Below, piece after piece: positions 38,138 through 47,571 of a DNA stretch of 64,000 bases. The DNA lies in assembly GCF_002367995.1 (NCBI RefSeq), contig NZ_AP018207.1:3657083-3721082 (forward strand). Reading direction: 5' to 3'. Source of the DNA: Calothrix brevissima NIES-22. Lineage in GTDB: Bacteria; Cyanobacteriota; Cyanobacteriia; Cyanobacteriales; Nostocaceae. Within the stretch, counting starts at the first letter, position 1. Each line of letters begins with the position of its first letter. The notes beneath the pieces were generated by a model that searched no databases, was not told where the DNA came from, and saw nothing but the letters and a program-made list of their open reading frames with translations. The position numbers were made by a program, and so were the translations under genes.

Positions 38138-38707
38138 TTATTCATTTAGCCAACTGAAGAGTTGAGCAATGGTAAGGTGAAAAGATTCAGCAAAGGATGG
38201 AATAGGAATGCGATCGCTTTGTTGTTCAAAAATGGCGAGAGTGCGATCGGCAAAATAGACAAACACTAGTTCTTCTTCTGGATCAATCAACCAACCCATC
38301 TGTGTACCATGTGCCAGACAATGCAGGATATTACGGACGACTTTAGTTTGGCTTTGTTCGGGAGAAAGGATTTCAATTGTCCAATCTGGTGGAATCGAGA
38401 ACGTATTCGCTACTTTACCGTTCTCGTCACGCGGTATGCGTTCCCAGGTAAAAACTGCAACATCTGGGACAAGCAATCGCCCACCAAAAGTGCAGCGTAA
38501 TTCTGAATAAGCACGAGCAATGTGTTGCGGTTTGAGTGTTCGGTTGATGTCAGCACCAAGATCAAGCTGAACTGTGCTATGTTTTCCTTGAGGCATAGGC
38601 TTTTGAATAATCTCACCATTGATAAATTCGCTGGCGGGTTTCGTTTCTGGTAGTTGGAGAAATTCTTCCAGAGTTAAGGGTTTACTAGGAGTTTGAACCA
38701 TTGCCAA
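38138..38707 (-). CDS. Uma2 family protein (DUF820 nuclease fold)
   Basis: This 189-residue PD-(D/E)XK-like protein has LTLEEFLQLPETKPASEFIN, the VPDVAVFTW motif, WTIEILSPEQS and MGWLIDPEEELV. Uma2 proteins are extremely common in cyanobacteria, and their function is unknown. It begins 2 bases from the mgtE relic on the opposite strand. Confidence 0.92.
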   Translation of the reverse strand: MAMVQTPSKPLTLEEFLQLPETKPASEFINGEIIQKPMPQGKHSTVQLDLGADINRTLKPQHIARAYSELRCTFGGRLLVPDVAVFTWERIPRDENGKVANTFSIPPDWTIEILSPEQSQTKVVRNILHCLAHGTQMGWLIDPEEELVFVYFADRTLAIFEQQSDRIPIPSFAESFHLTIAQLFSWLNE

Positions 38708-38775
38708 TTCAGGTGGTAGAAAAATCAGTATTTTATCTTTATCTTAAATATTGAATTCCTTGAATTAATAAGTCA

Positions 38776-39456
38776 TTAAATTGAATCTGGGTCAATATTT
38801 AACTCTCGTAATTTTGCAGCTAAACGTGCAGCTTTTTGTTCTGCCTGTTCTGCTGCTTCTTCTGGTGAGGGAACTAATTGACTTTCTGCTGTAAAAAATC
38901 GCAGTAATCCCTGTTCAATTCCCAAATATAAACCTAACTGCTGACTCCACAAATGTCCTATTTCATTTGCTTGTAGAGGTTGATATACACCATCTACTAA
39001 ATGAAATCCAGCAAATTCTAATGTATATGGATCAAACCAAAAATAATCCAGCGTGCGGAAAGTATTTTGGTAAAGTTCTTTCTTTAATCCTTTGTCAGTA
39101 TTAGCAGTTGATTCTGATAAAATTTCGACAATTACATGGGGATATTTACCATCTTCTTCCCAAACTACCCAACTTTTACGAGTTTTGCGTTCCGTTCCCA
39201 AAACTACAAAAAAATCAGGGCCGCGAAACTTTTCTAACTTGCTTTGGCGGGGACTGTAGTAAATAGTCAGGTTACCAGCAGCGTAAAAATCATTTCTGTC
39301 TCGCCACAGCCATTCTAGACAGCTGAGAAGTAGGATTATTTGTCGTAAATGTAGTTCTGTTTCCAAGGGAGGCTCGTCACTATATAAATCGCCAGGGGGA
39401 AATATCACCTCTTGTGACATGCTTTCAGTAGAATCTAATTCTTGCGTAATCCCCAT
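38776..39456 (-). CDS. Uma2 family protein (longer type)
   Basis: This 226-residue protein has the Uma2 core (GPDFFVVLG, HVIVEILSESTANTD, TLDYFWFDPYTLEF) and a C-terminal Ala/Glu-rich coiled segment (EEAAEQAEQKAARLAAKLRE) typical of this subfamily. It is not closely related to the neighbouring Uma2 protein. Confidence 0.92.
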   Translation of the reverse strand: MGITQELDSTESMSQEVIFPPGDLYSDEPPLETELHLRQIILLLSCLEWLWRDRNDFYAAGNLTIYYSPRQSKLEKFRGPDFFVVLGTERKTRKSWVVWEEDGKYPHVIVEILSESTANTDKGLKKELYQNTFRTLDYFWFDPYTLEFAGFHLVDGVYQPLQANEIGHLWSQQLGLYLGIEQGLLRFFTAESQLVPSPEEAAEQAEQKAARLAAKLRELNIDPDSI

Positions 39457-39638
39457 AAAGTTTAGACAGCATCATTAGTTAATGGGTTTATTGTAGCTTT
39501 TTCTGGTCTTGGTGTTGGTCTATCACTGTGTTAAAAATGTAATATTTGCTAATAGGGTATATGCTATATACCTAAGAATTTTATCTGATATCGGTTCAAT
39601 TTAATCAATATACAAATATATAAATAAAGGTATAGCAA

Positions 39639-39762
39639 GGGACATCCAATTTTTTTAAATACCCAATAAATTTGTAGTGCGAGCATCTTGCTCGCTAATG
39701 TTAAAAAGCGAGCAAGATGCTCGCACTACGGAATATGGGTAATTTATTTTTTATAAGTCCCC
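39639..39762. repeat. MITE-like GGGAC/GTCCC element, copy B
   Basis: This is the same element as 31703-31825 in the opposite orientation, with the loop TAATGTTAAAAA in place of TTTTGAACACCA. It fills most of the 356-base gap between the Uma2 gene and the next gene. Confidence 0.85.
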
Positions 39763-39812
39763 AATGCAATACCCTACAAAAAAATATTGTTGGAAAATTG
39801 CGTGATTTGAGA

Positions 39813-42593
39813 TTACAAATCAATTACAGCTTCTACTAAATCAGCACTGCGATAGAGACGAAAGCCGACTTTTTCACAAACACGTTGCATTGCCACATTT
39901 TCTGGGTGAATATCAGCAGTGATGCGCTTGATATGTTCGTTACGAGCGACATACAACAGTTGACTTAAAATGTTAGTACCTAACCCCATGCGTTGATATG
40001 GATCGCTGACTAAAAGCGCAAATTCCGCTTCTTTGACACCATGTAACTGACTCCAGCGTCCTACAGCGAGAATTTCGCGATCGCCTGTTATGGGGTTTTT
40101 GCGATCTGCAACTAACGCCATTTCGCGATCGTAGTCAATGAAACATAGGCGCAGCATCCGTTCGTGGGCGATTCGCTGACTTAGTTTCATCAGATGGAAA
40201 TAGCGAAAATAGACGCTTTGCTCTGAGAGTGTTTTATGGAACTGTACAATTAACGGCTCATCTTCGGGACGAATAGGGCGGATGGTAATTGCTGTACCAT
40301 CTTTGGTTGTCCAAGGCGTGATGTATTGTGTGGGATAAGGGCGAATCGCTAATTTTGGTAATTGTTCTTCTCTCAGTTCCGGTGGGTGGAGAACGATCCG
40401 CCCATCTAAAGCTAGTAATGAGGAAGATTTGTCTTCTTCTTGACTTCTACCTTCAAATCGCGCCCATAAGGGATTGATGTCAATTTCCTTAATCCAGGGC
40501 TGTTCTACGATTAATTGGGAAAATCTTACCAATAACTGCTCTAAAGCCGCTAAATCTACAGGTGCTCGTCCTCTTACGCCTTGGAGGGCTTTGTAAATTT
40601 GCGTTTGTTCCATCATCCGGCGTGCCAGGGTACTATTGAGGGGAGGAAGTGCGATCGCTCGATCTCTAAATACTTCCACTAATTGTCCCCCTGCGCCAAA
40701 CAGCAATACTGGGCCAAATTGAGGATCTAAGCTACTACCAATAATTAATTCATAGCCGCTATTCAGGTTAATCATTGGCTGCACTGTTACGCCTAAAAAG
40801 TGTTCTAAACCTACTTTTTCGGCAACAGCAGTTTTAATATTGCGATACGCCCAGCGTACAGCATCCGCATCCATAAGATTTAACTGCACACCACCCACAT
40901 CGGTTTTGTGGGTGATCGTCTTCGATAATAATTTGAGGACTACGGGATAACCCAGGGATTCTGCACAGCCAACAGCTTCATCTTCTGTGGCGGCGATGCA
41001 AGCTTGTAGGGTGGGAATACCGTAAGCCGCGAGGATTTGCTTGGATTCTGTTTCTGTGAGAATGGTTCGCCCGGCTTGATGGGCTGTGGTAATAATTTTA
41101 TCTACAAGATTGCGGTTGGGGATACCATCTTCTTCTGCTGGTAATACGGGAGTTTCGTAAATACCGCGCAGATTATAGCTAGACTTCCACATATAAGTGA
41201 ATATACGGGCAGCAGAATCGGGGTAAGAAAAGGTCGGAATCCCAGTACGATTGAGAATTGCTTCCCCAGCCATCACCTCAGCGCCACCCATCCAAGTTGC
41301 CAGAATTGGTTTGCTAGCAGGAACCTGTGCTTTTTCAATTGCAGATTTCAACTGTTCGGCAGTTTGGGTAGGATCAGTCATTGCCTGAGGAGTGAGAATC
41401 AGCAAGATACCATCACTATTTGGGTCTTTGGCAACAATCTCTAAGGTTTTGCTGTAGCGTTCTGGATCGGCGTCTCCCAAAATATCGATGGGGTTATTAT
41501 GACTCCAGAAAGATGGTAGGGTTTGATTGAGGGAGGTAATTGTCTCTGGTGCGAGTTCTGCTAGTTCTCCGCCATTGGTAATGAGAAAATCTGTAGCGAG
41601 GACACCGGGGCCGCCAGCGTTGGTAATCATCGTCAAACGCGGGCCTTTGGGGCGGGGCTGTTTTGCCAATACTTCCGCCATGTTAAACAGTTCAGAAATT
41701 CTGCTGACTCTTAGCACCCCACTGCGTCTAAAGGCAGCATCAAGAACTTCATCGCTACCAGTCAATGCGCCAGTATGGGAAGCGGAAGCTTTGGCGGCGG
41801 CTTCAGTGCGACCGGCTTTGATGAGAATAATCGGCTTGGTTAAAGCTACCTCACGGGCTGCTGAGAGAAATGACCGCGCATCCCCAATGGATTCCATGTA
41901 AATAACAATACTTTTGGTATGGGGATCGTCACCAAGATAGTAAATTAAATCGCCCCAACCAACATCTAACATCGAGCCGATGGAGATAAAAGCGCTAAAG
42001 CCGACATTCTCCCGCAAACTCCAGTCAAGAATTGAGGTGCAAAGGGCACCACTTTGGCTAATAAAGCCGACATTCCCAGGACGCGCCATTGTACTGGCGA
42101 AAGTGGCGTTTAATCCTGTATGGGGATTCATCACACCCAAGCAATTGGGGCCGATAATCCTGAGTTTACCTAAGCGGGCTTCATGTAAAATTTGCTGCTC
42201 TAATTCAATCCCAGGGGCACCAATTTCTTTAAATCCAGCAGAAACGATTACGGCACTTTTCACCCCGGCGGCGACGCATTCGCGGACAATTTTCGGCACT
42301 GTTGGGGCGGGTGTGGCAATGATTGCCAAATCTACTGCGTCCGGTACTTCTGCAATATTGGCGTAGCTCTTAATACCCATCACACTATGATGTTTTGGGT
42401 TTACAGGAAATACCGTACCGCCAAAAGGATTACCGATTAAATTCCAAAGCAAGGTACGTCCGACACTCCCAGGCGAGTCACTAGCCCCAATCACAGCCAC
42501 CGTTGCCGGCGCAAAAATGGAACTGAGGGGCTGGCGCTCGGTACGGAGGATGTCGAAGGTGGGATCGGTTTTGAATATAGAGGGGGTTTGCAT
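39813..42593 (-). CDS. NDP-forming acyl-CoA synthetase fused to a GNAT acetyltransferase
   Basis: This 926-residue protein has, in order: a CoA-binding domain ([20 protein letters not shown]), two succinyl-CoA-ligase-like parts with the [10 protein letters not shown] loop and the phospho-His motif [13 protein letters not shown], an ATP-grasp domain from about residue 490 ([20 protein letters not shown]), and a C-terminal GNAT domain from about 765 ([20 protein letters not shown]). It resembles the Pat-type lysine acetyltransferases, in which the synthetase part may be catalytic or only sense ligands. It stands alone. Confidence 0.93.
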   Translation of the reverse strand: MQTPSIFKTDPTFDILRTERQPLSSIFAPATVAVIGASDSPGSVGRTLLWNLIGNPFGGTVFPVNPKHHSVMGIKSYANIAEVPDAVDLAIIATPAPTVPKIVRECVAAGVKSAVIVSAGFKEIGAPGIELEQQILHEARLGKLRIIGPNCLGVMNPHTGLNATFASTMARPGNVGFISQSGALCTSILDWSLRENVGFSAFISIGSMLDVGWGDLIYYLGDDPHTKSIVIYMESIGDARSFLSAAREVALTKPIILIKAGRTEAAAKASASHTGALTGSDEVLDAAFRRSGVLRVSRISELFNMAEVLAKQPRPKGPRLTMITNAGGPGVLATDFLITNGGELAELAPETITSLNQTLPSFWSHNNPIDILGDADPERYSKTLEIVAKDPNSDGILLILTPQAMTDPTQTAEQLKSAIEKAQVPASKPILATWMGGAEVMAGEAILNRTGIPTFSYPDSAARIFTYMWKSSYNLRGIYETPVLPAEEDGIPNRNLVDKIITTAHQAGRTILTETESKQILAAYGIPTLQACIAATEDEAVGCAESLGYPVVLKLLSKTITHKTDVGGVQLNLMDADAVRWAYRNIKTAVAEKVGLEHFLGVTVQPMINLNSGYELIIGSSLDPQFGPVLLFGAGGQLVEVFRDRAIALPPLNSTLARRMMEQTQIYKALQGVRGRAPVDLAALEQLLVRFSQLIVEQPWIKEIDINPLWARFEGRSQEEDKSSSLLALDGRIVLHPPELREEQLPKLAIRPYPTQYITPWTTKDGTAITIRPIRPEDEPLIVQFHKTLSEQSVYFRYFHLMKLSQRIAHERMLRLCFIDYDREMALVADRKNPITGDREILAVGRWSQLHGVKEAEFALLVSDPYQRMGLGTNILSQLLYVARNEHIKRITADIHPENVAMQRVCEKVGFRLYRSADLVEAVIDL

Positions 42594-42727
42594 ATCGCTA
42601 AACCTCGTTAATTTGGATAGCGTCTCTTTGGACTCTCTGGAGACAATATGAGGTTAGAAAATATTCTTGAGGAAGTTGTGAGGAAATGTAACTTTTTAGC
42701 TGATGGAAAAAAATTACTCAAAATTAA

Positions 42728-42754
42728 ACCCCGGTTGACTGGGGAAACCGGGGC
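42728..42754. terminator. GC-rich hairpin upstream of the acyl-CoA synthetase gene
   Basis: ACCCCGGTT and AACCGGGGCT form a strong stem. It sits between two minus-strand genes and may end the DUF4231 transcript. STRR-like heptamers follow. Confidence 0.45.
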
Positions 42755-42959
42755 TGTTAACTGTTGAGTGTTGACTGTCAACGCTTAACAGCCAACAGCG
42801 CTCACGATAGATTGTGCAACTTAAAAGCAGAATAGAGTAATAGCTGATTAATTTATAGCTTTTCCTAAGCTAGTGAGCTACACTCAAATCTTTTTGCACA
42901 AGGTTATTAGCTTTGAAAATGTAGTTCACCCGATTGGGAACTGCTATAGCTCACTTTTG

Positions 42960-43820
42960 TTAATTTTTAGCTTCTTGATTTTGTTCATTAGCTGGGGGAG
43001 CTTCTTTTTTATCTGAGGATTGATCGCTGACTTGTTGTAATTGCTGCAAATGAATATTATTTACTTGCACAACAAAATTTTCGATGATTTGGTTAGCTGT
43101 TTGCAGCTGTTCTGCTTCAGTAGCGGAATTACTGTAACGATAAAGCGGAGTAATTCCCAAAATAAATTTTTCTTGTTCAGCCTCTAATAACTCTACAGCT
43201 GTGTTTGCTGCTACCCAGTTTTTCTGAAAAGGAAAAGATGTGACAATACTAGCAACGATGGATGCGATCGCGGGACAAATCACAGGTAACCACTTTAACC
43301 AAGATTGTCCGCTTTCTAGTTTGTCTACCAAAACTAAGATTGGTGTGACACCTGATAAAATTACGGTGGAGATTTGCAAAACGTAATACAGATTTCTCGC
43401 CAGGTTCCGCGTCCGCTTGTAATCGTCAATTAAATCTTGGCAATATTGTAAGGCCTTTTGTCTAGCTGGCGTGATTGTATTTGCATACCATGAACTATCA
43501 TTTGCTAGTTGATAGCTGTAAAGTTCGGCTCTTTTATTGATATCAGACTGTTTGACAGCCTGTTGCGAAGCTTGCAGTACCTCTTTGTTGATTAAGTAGA
43601 AAAAAATCGCAACAGTTAGTGCAATTACTCCAATAATTACAGCTTGTTGATTATCGCGAAAAAACAGAAAAACGATACTCGAACCAACTAAGGAAGTCAG
43701 TAAAAAATACTCAACTACTTTGAAGGGATATAAGTTTTTTGGACTAATTGAAGAGGCCAGAGTTTCTGGGTTAGAATAAACTGCCTTACTGTTAGGATTA
43801 GGAATTTCTGAAGAAGTCAT
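42960..43820 (-). CDS. DUF4231 membrane protein
   Basis: This 286-residue protein has two hydrophobic pairs: FLLTSLVGSSIVFLFF with AVIIGVIALTVAIFFYL, and ISTVILSGVTPILVLV with WLPVICPAIASIVASIVTSF, separated by a long helix with YCQDLIDDYKRTRNLARNLY. This is the DUF4231 arrangement, related to SLATT-type two-helix proteins known as possible pore-forming effectors. No nucleotide-sensor gene is adjacent. The acidic C-terminus (KKEAPPANEQNQEAKN) faces the cytoplasm. Confidence 0.85.
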   Translation of the reverse strand: MTSSEIPNPNSKAVYSNPETLASSISPKNLYPFKVVEYFLLTSLVGSSIVFLFFRDNQQAVIIGVIALTVAIFFYLINKEVLQASQQAVKQSDINKRAELYSYQLANDSSWYANTITPARQKALQYCQDLIDDYKRTRNLARNLYYVLQISTVILSGVTPILVLVDKLESGQSWLKWLPVICPAIASIVASIVTSFPFQKNWVAANTAVELLEAEQEKFILGITPLYRYSNSATEAEQLQTANQIIENFVVQVNNIHLQQLQQVSDQSSDKKEAPPANEQNQEAKN

Positions 43821-44012
43821 TGGTTGATACTCATTAAGTTACTATAGCACAAAGTACAAGTATTTTATATTACTTGTACTTTCCCAAATCTAAGTATATA
43901 AAATCAACTCTTTGATCGTCCAAGATTTTTAGATTTTTTTATGGGTTTAGCGAAAATTGCCATTGCGCTTTAATGCAGAAAATTGTCAATTGGTTGCTAT
44001 TACCAGCTGATG

Positions 44013-44252
44013 TTATGGCTGAAGGCTGATAATTTGGGCGATTTTCTCCAGCGTGTTCCCCGCAGGGGTTGCCGTAGGCATCGCAATTCCTGGTTGTGCA
44101 GTTGCTGAGAAGCGATCGCCTATGGCAAAATTTTCTCCAGGAACAATCACCCACCAAGCGGTTGGACAATTACCGTAAAGGACATGTGTTAGAGCTAACA
44201 GCGATCGCGGATCGGCTATATGTCCGCTAATGTTACCGCAAAAGTCAGGGTA
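44013..44252 (-). pseudogene. hoxW: Relic of hydrogenase maturation protease gene hoxW (C-terminal part)
   Basis: The frame reads PDFCGNISGHIADPRSLLAL, LTHVLYGNCPTAWWVIVPGE, then NFAIGDRFSATAQPGI, matching the C-terminal third of HoxW-type proteases that clip the large hydrogenase subunit. No start codon or N-terminal part exists. A dispersed GC-rich repeat (44052-44086) is inserted near the end, adding AMPTATPAGNT before LEKIAQII. Confidence 0.75.
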
Positions 44253-44396
44253 TTAATAATAATTACAATTAATCCATCTTCATCAAATAGTAAATAACTA
44301 ACACAAATTCTTCAGATTAATTGCATCCCTGATAAATGACCAATGACCAATGACCAATGACTATTGACTATTACCAAATTACCCAAATTGAAGAAA

Positions 44397-44924
44397 TTAT
44401 CGCCCTTTTAATTGCAGTTTTTTACCTTTTAACATTGGTTCTAATACAGCACGAATTCGCATTGCTGAAGGCGGACAACCGAGTAAATAAATATCCACTG
44501 GTACGACTTGATGGACTGGCTGTACTAGATTTAATAATGGTGGGACAATACCTGGTGCATGGGGCATTTCACCGTAGATATCAGCAGCTTCAACATAGCA
44601 ATGTTTTAGTACAGATTCAGCATTAAGCAAAGGATTACGTAGGGCGGTAACCTTACCTGTAACAGCACAGTCACCAAAGGAAACTAAAATTTGCGATCGC
44701 TCTCTTACCATGCGCACCATTTTTATATGTTCTTCGTTGGCGATCGCACCTTCAACTAATACCACATCTACCCCTTGGGGATATTCTTTAATATCAGCTA
44801 AGGGAGTGTAAACTATATCTATTTGCTGTGCTAAATTACTCAGCCATTCATCTAAATCGAGAAAAGATATGTGACAGCCAGAACACCCACCTAGCCACAC
44901 CGTTGCTAATTTCAAACGAGACAT
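44397..44924 (-). CDS. hoxY: Bidirectional [NiFe]-hydrogenase small subunit HoxY, nearly complete
   Basis: This 175-residue protein (MSRLKLATVWLGGCSGCHIS) carries the proximal 4Fe-4S cluster. Cluster ligands seen are CSGC near the N-terminus, FGDCAV in the middle and LLGCPPSA near the C-terminus. The last residues (KLQLKGR) stop a few positions before the usual end. HoxY needs the large subunit HoxH, and HoxH is absent: a gap of 144 bases holding heptamer repeats separates it from the hoxW relic. So it is probably an orphan and non-functional in hydrogen turnover. Confidence 0.9.
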   Translation of the reverse strand: MSRLKLATVWLGGCSGCHISFLDLDEWLSNLAQQIDIVYTPLADIKEYPQGVDVVLVEGAIANEEHIKMVRMVRERSQILVSFGDCAVTGKVTALRNPLLNAESVLKHCYVEAADIYGEMPHAPGIVPPLLNLVQPVHQVVPVDIYLLGCPPSAMRIRAVLEPMLKGKKLQLKGR

Positions 44925-45090
44925 AATAATTCCTCATTTGTTAGTTGTCAGTTGTCAGTTTTTAGACGCGATTAATCACGTCTATAAAGTAGTCAGTTTT
45001 TAAGCGTCAACACTTTGACAAGCTTAATAGCCACAGTCAACAGTTAACAGTCAACAGCCAACAGCCAACTATCTCCCGTCTCTAAAAATT

Positions 45091-45458
45091 TCATTGCTTT
45101 TTCTCGCGCGCATTGACGAGAAAATTAAGTTTTTCGCGATCGTGTTTCATTTCACCGACGGTTGAACCTTGTCTTCTGCAAATAGCATTTCGACAATTAT
45201 CCGCCGATATTTTTGCAAGCGATCGCTATCGGTTCTTATTTCCATTCCTTCCCCTACTTTAGTCACACAAGCAGGTAGAAGTTTATTAGTGCCACCAATT
45301 TCTACTAGGCAAAGACGACAAGCGCCAACATCTGATACTCCGTTTAAATGACACAAAGTAGGTATGTTAATACCCGCCTCTGTTGCTGCTTCAAGAATAG
45401 TTTCCTCTTCCCTAGCGCTAATGAGTTGGTCATTAATTATTAGAGTTTTAACAGACAT
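45091..45458 (-). pseudogene. hoxU: hoxU (diaphorase subunit) with an internal deletion
   Basis: The N-terminal part MSVKTLIINDQLISAREEET through GINIPTLCHLNGVSDVGACR and IIVEMLFAE is the 2Fe-2S domain of HoxU. It then runs out of frame (DKVQPSVK) to a stop at 45147. In the second frame the C-terminus is still present: QGSTVGEMKHDREKLNFLVN then AREKKQ and stop. So roughly the middle 110 residues, with the 4Fe-4S sites, were deleted and the frame shifted. An in-frame TTG at 45467 could precede the ATG. Confidence 0.88.
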
Positions 45459-45756
45459 GGCTTCCAACCTTAATCTGAACTCGTCTTTAGCTTCTGGAAT
45501 ACCCTCTTTATTTATAAACTAAAACTTTGAGTAACTTGTGAAGTTGAGGAGCAATGAAGTTTTGTAAATTTCCTTCAATCATCGATTTAAAAGCCAAAAA
45601 AACCGTGATTTTTGGCATAAATACTCTAATTTGTCAGTTATAAATTTATGCTAATAATTGTGAGATTAAGACAAAATTGCGAAATCTTAATTTACAATTC
45701 GATATTTTGATTCACAAATTGCGATGCCTACAGTAACCCCCCGCTAAAATTTCTCG

Positions 45757-45915
45757 TCACCTCAAGGGTGCGAGTAAATCTGCAATCATATCCGCAGTAA
45801 GCCGATTTTCGCCAGAGATGACTAAAAGCGATCGCCAAATTTGCTCAATTTCTCTATCGGCTTTGATGCAAATAGCGATCGCAATGAATATACAAATGCT
45901 GAGTATCGCCAGCAA
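45757..45915 (-). CDS. Possible small membrane protein
   Basis: A 52-residue frame gives one membrane helix (LAILSICIFIAIAICIK) and a charged tail (ADREIEQIWRSLLVISGENR ...). It has only a TTG start and no clear ribosome site, so it may be a relic. It lies between the GMC oxidoreductase and hoxU genes on the same strand. Confidence 0.3.
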   Translation of the reverse strand: MLAILSICIFIAIAICIKADREIEQIWRSLLVISGENRLTADMIADLLAPLR

Positions 45916-45953
45916 ACTAGCAGCAATTACATAAAATACTCAATGACAAATGC

Positions 45954-47540
45954 TTACTTACCGTAAAATCGCTTAATATAATCGGCAAGCCTAACTGCTA
46001 ACGCCACAACTGTAAGAGTAGGATTTGCATAACTAGAAGTTGTAAACACAGAACTACTAGCAATATATAAGTTACTCACATCATGAACTTTGCAATTTGC
46101 ATCTACAACACCAGATTGCGCTGTGCTTGACATTCTCGTTGTTCCTAAATGATGTCCTGCTTGTGGCGGTGGTGATGTGATGATTCTAGGGAGAACCTTT
46201 CCTGAACCAGTATTTTCTAGCGTTTGTCTGAGAATTTCTACTGATTTCTCTACGCTGAAAATATCTAATTCGCTACAGCGCCAATCAACTTTGAGTTGAT
46301 TAATCCCAAAAATATCCTTGCTTTCGCTTAAACTTACAAGACTATTGGGGTTTGGTATCTGTTCGCTATCGATGCGGAATGTATACAGATTAGATTTATT
46401 TTCTATAATTACAGAAGGTAATTTCTTTTGGCTCAAAATTCTTTGAGTAATCCATTTATAAGAAAAACCTAGCATTCCTTGTGGGTCAAAAATAATATTT
46501 TTCAGATGCTCTGGTAAATCTTGAGAGATTTTTTGTTTTTTTAGCAGAGATTTGGTTAAATAAGTAGCCGAGAGGATACCACTTTGATGGCTAGGATCTC
46601 TAAAATTAGGACGCTCGACAAAAAAACGTTGATTTAATAGTCCATATTCTTGGCGTTTCTCTTCCCGAATAGCAATTGAATGTTGATAGTAAAGTCCATC
46701 AGGAAAGCGTTGATAATCCCAGATCACTGGTACTTTTTCTGCAAACTGAATTTTGATATAGCTATTGATATGTCCCATGTAATATCGCCCTAAATGATTA
46801 AAGCGATTGCCAATTCCTTGTTTATGCACATCATTAGATACTAGTAACAATCTAGTAACTTCTAGCCCTCCAGTTGCTAGCACATATTGTTTTGCCCGTA
46901 CCCGAAACTTATTTTTTCTTAAGGAAGCAACATCTAAATAATCAACACTGTTACCTGTGGCGTCAGTAGCGATTTTCAGACAATTGGCATTTAATAACAA
47001 AGTGATATTCGGCGCATTTTTTAAAACATTTAAGTAGCGCTTACCAAAATTTGTTGGGGGACTAAATAAATATATCTGCTCAGTTGAAACCTCGGCTGAG
47101 TTTAAAGCAGAAACTATTGATTTTGCACCATCAACAGTATAGTTATAAGCTCCTAATTCACAATATTTATGTGCTAGTTCATAATAAGGATCTAAATCCT
47201 TTTTTGTAATCGGCCAACCACTGTGAGGGACATGAGATTTGTACTCAAAATCAGATACATCAAATGGTACAGATCTCCCGCCCCAAACTGTTGTTGCTCC
47301 TCCCAATTGTCGCCGACGATTTTCTTCTAAAGAACTATGAGTAGCGAGATCTACTTCTCCTTGATTTAAGACATCAAGATTTGCATTGTATTTAATTCCC
47401 CCGCTTTCTAACAATAGAACTTTAACATCTTGGTTCAGAAATTCCTGGGCTAAGGTGATACCTGCTGCACCAGCACCAACAATGCAGATATCACAATCTA
47501 GAGTTGCATTCTCTGTAATACTACGTGCATCAATCATCAT
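45954..47540 (-). CDS. GMC-family FAD-dependent oxidoreductase
   Basis: This 528-residue flavoenzyme has the FAD motif CDICIVGAGAAGITLAQEFL, the RRQLGGATTVWGGRSVPFD loop typical of glucose-methanol-choline oxidoreductases, AKQYVLATGGLEVTRLLL, and the C-terminal catalytic region AGHHLGTTRM with SSYANPTLTVVALAVRLAD. It oxidises an alcohol group in an unknown substrate, possibly a sugar or terpenoid. It is 31 bases downstream of the aldo/keto reductase gene, so the two form an operon and may act in one pathway. Confidence 0.93.
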   Translation of the reverse strand: MMIDARSITENATLDCDICIVGAGAAGITLAQEFLNQDVKVLLLESGGIKYNANLDVLNQGEVDLATHSSLEENRRRQLGGATTVWGGRSVPFDVSDFEYKSHVPHSGWPITKKDLDPYYELAHKYCELGAYNYTVDGAKSIVSALNSAEVSTEQIYLFSPPTNFGKRYLNVLKNAPNITLLLNANCLKIATDATGNSVDYLDVASLRKNKFRVRAKQYVLATGGLEVTRLLLVSNDVHKQGIGNRFNHLGRYYMGHINSYIKIQFAEKVPVIWDYQRFPDGLYYQHSIAIREEKRQEYGLLNQRFFVERPNFRDPSHQSGILSATYLTKSLLKKQKISQDLPEHLKNIIFDPQGMLGFSYKWITQRILSQKKLPSVIIENKSNLYTFRIDSEQIPNPNSLVSLSESKDIFGINQLKVDWRCSELDIFSVEKSVEILRQTLENTGSGKVLPRIITSPPPQAGHHLGTTRMSSTAQSGVVDANCKVHDVSNLYIASSSVFTTSSYANPTLTVVALAVRLADYIKRFYGK

Positions 47541-47571
47541 TATTTAAGTAACCTCAATCGAAATGAACTAT

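Noticed and set aside
43939-44169. A 76-residue open frame on minus near the hoxW relic
   Set aside because: It is in a different frame from the recognisable HoxW sequence and has a composition typical of a shadow frame.
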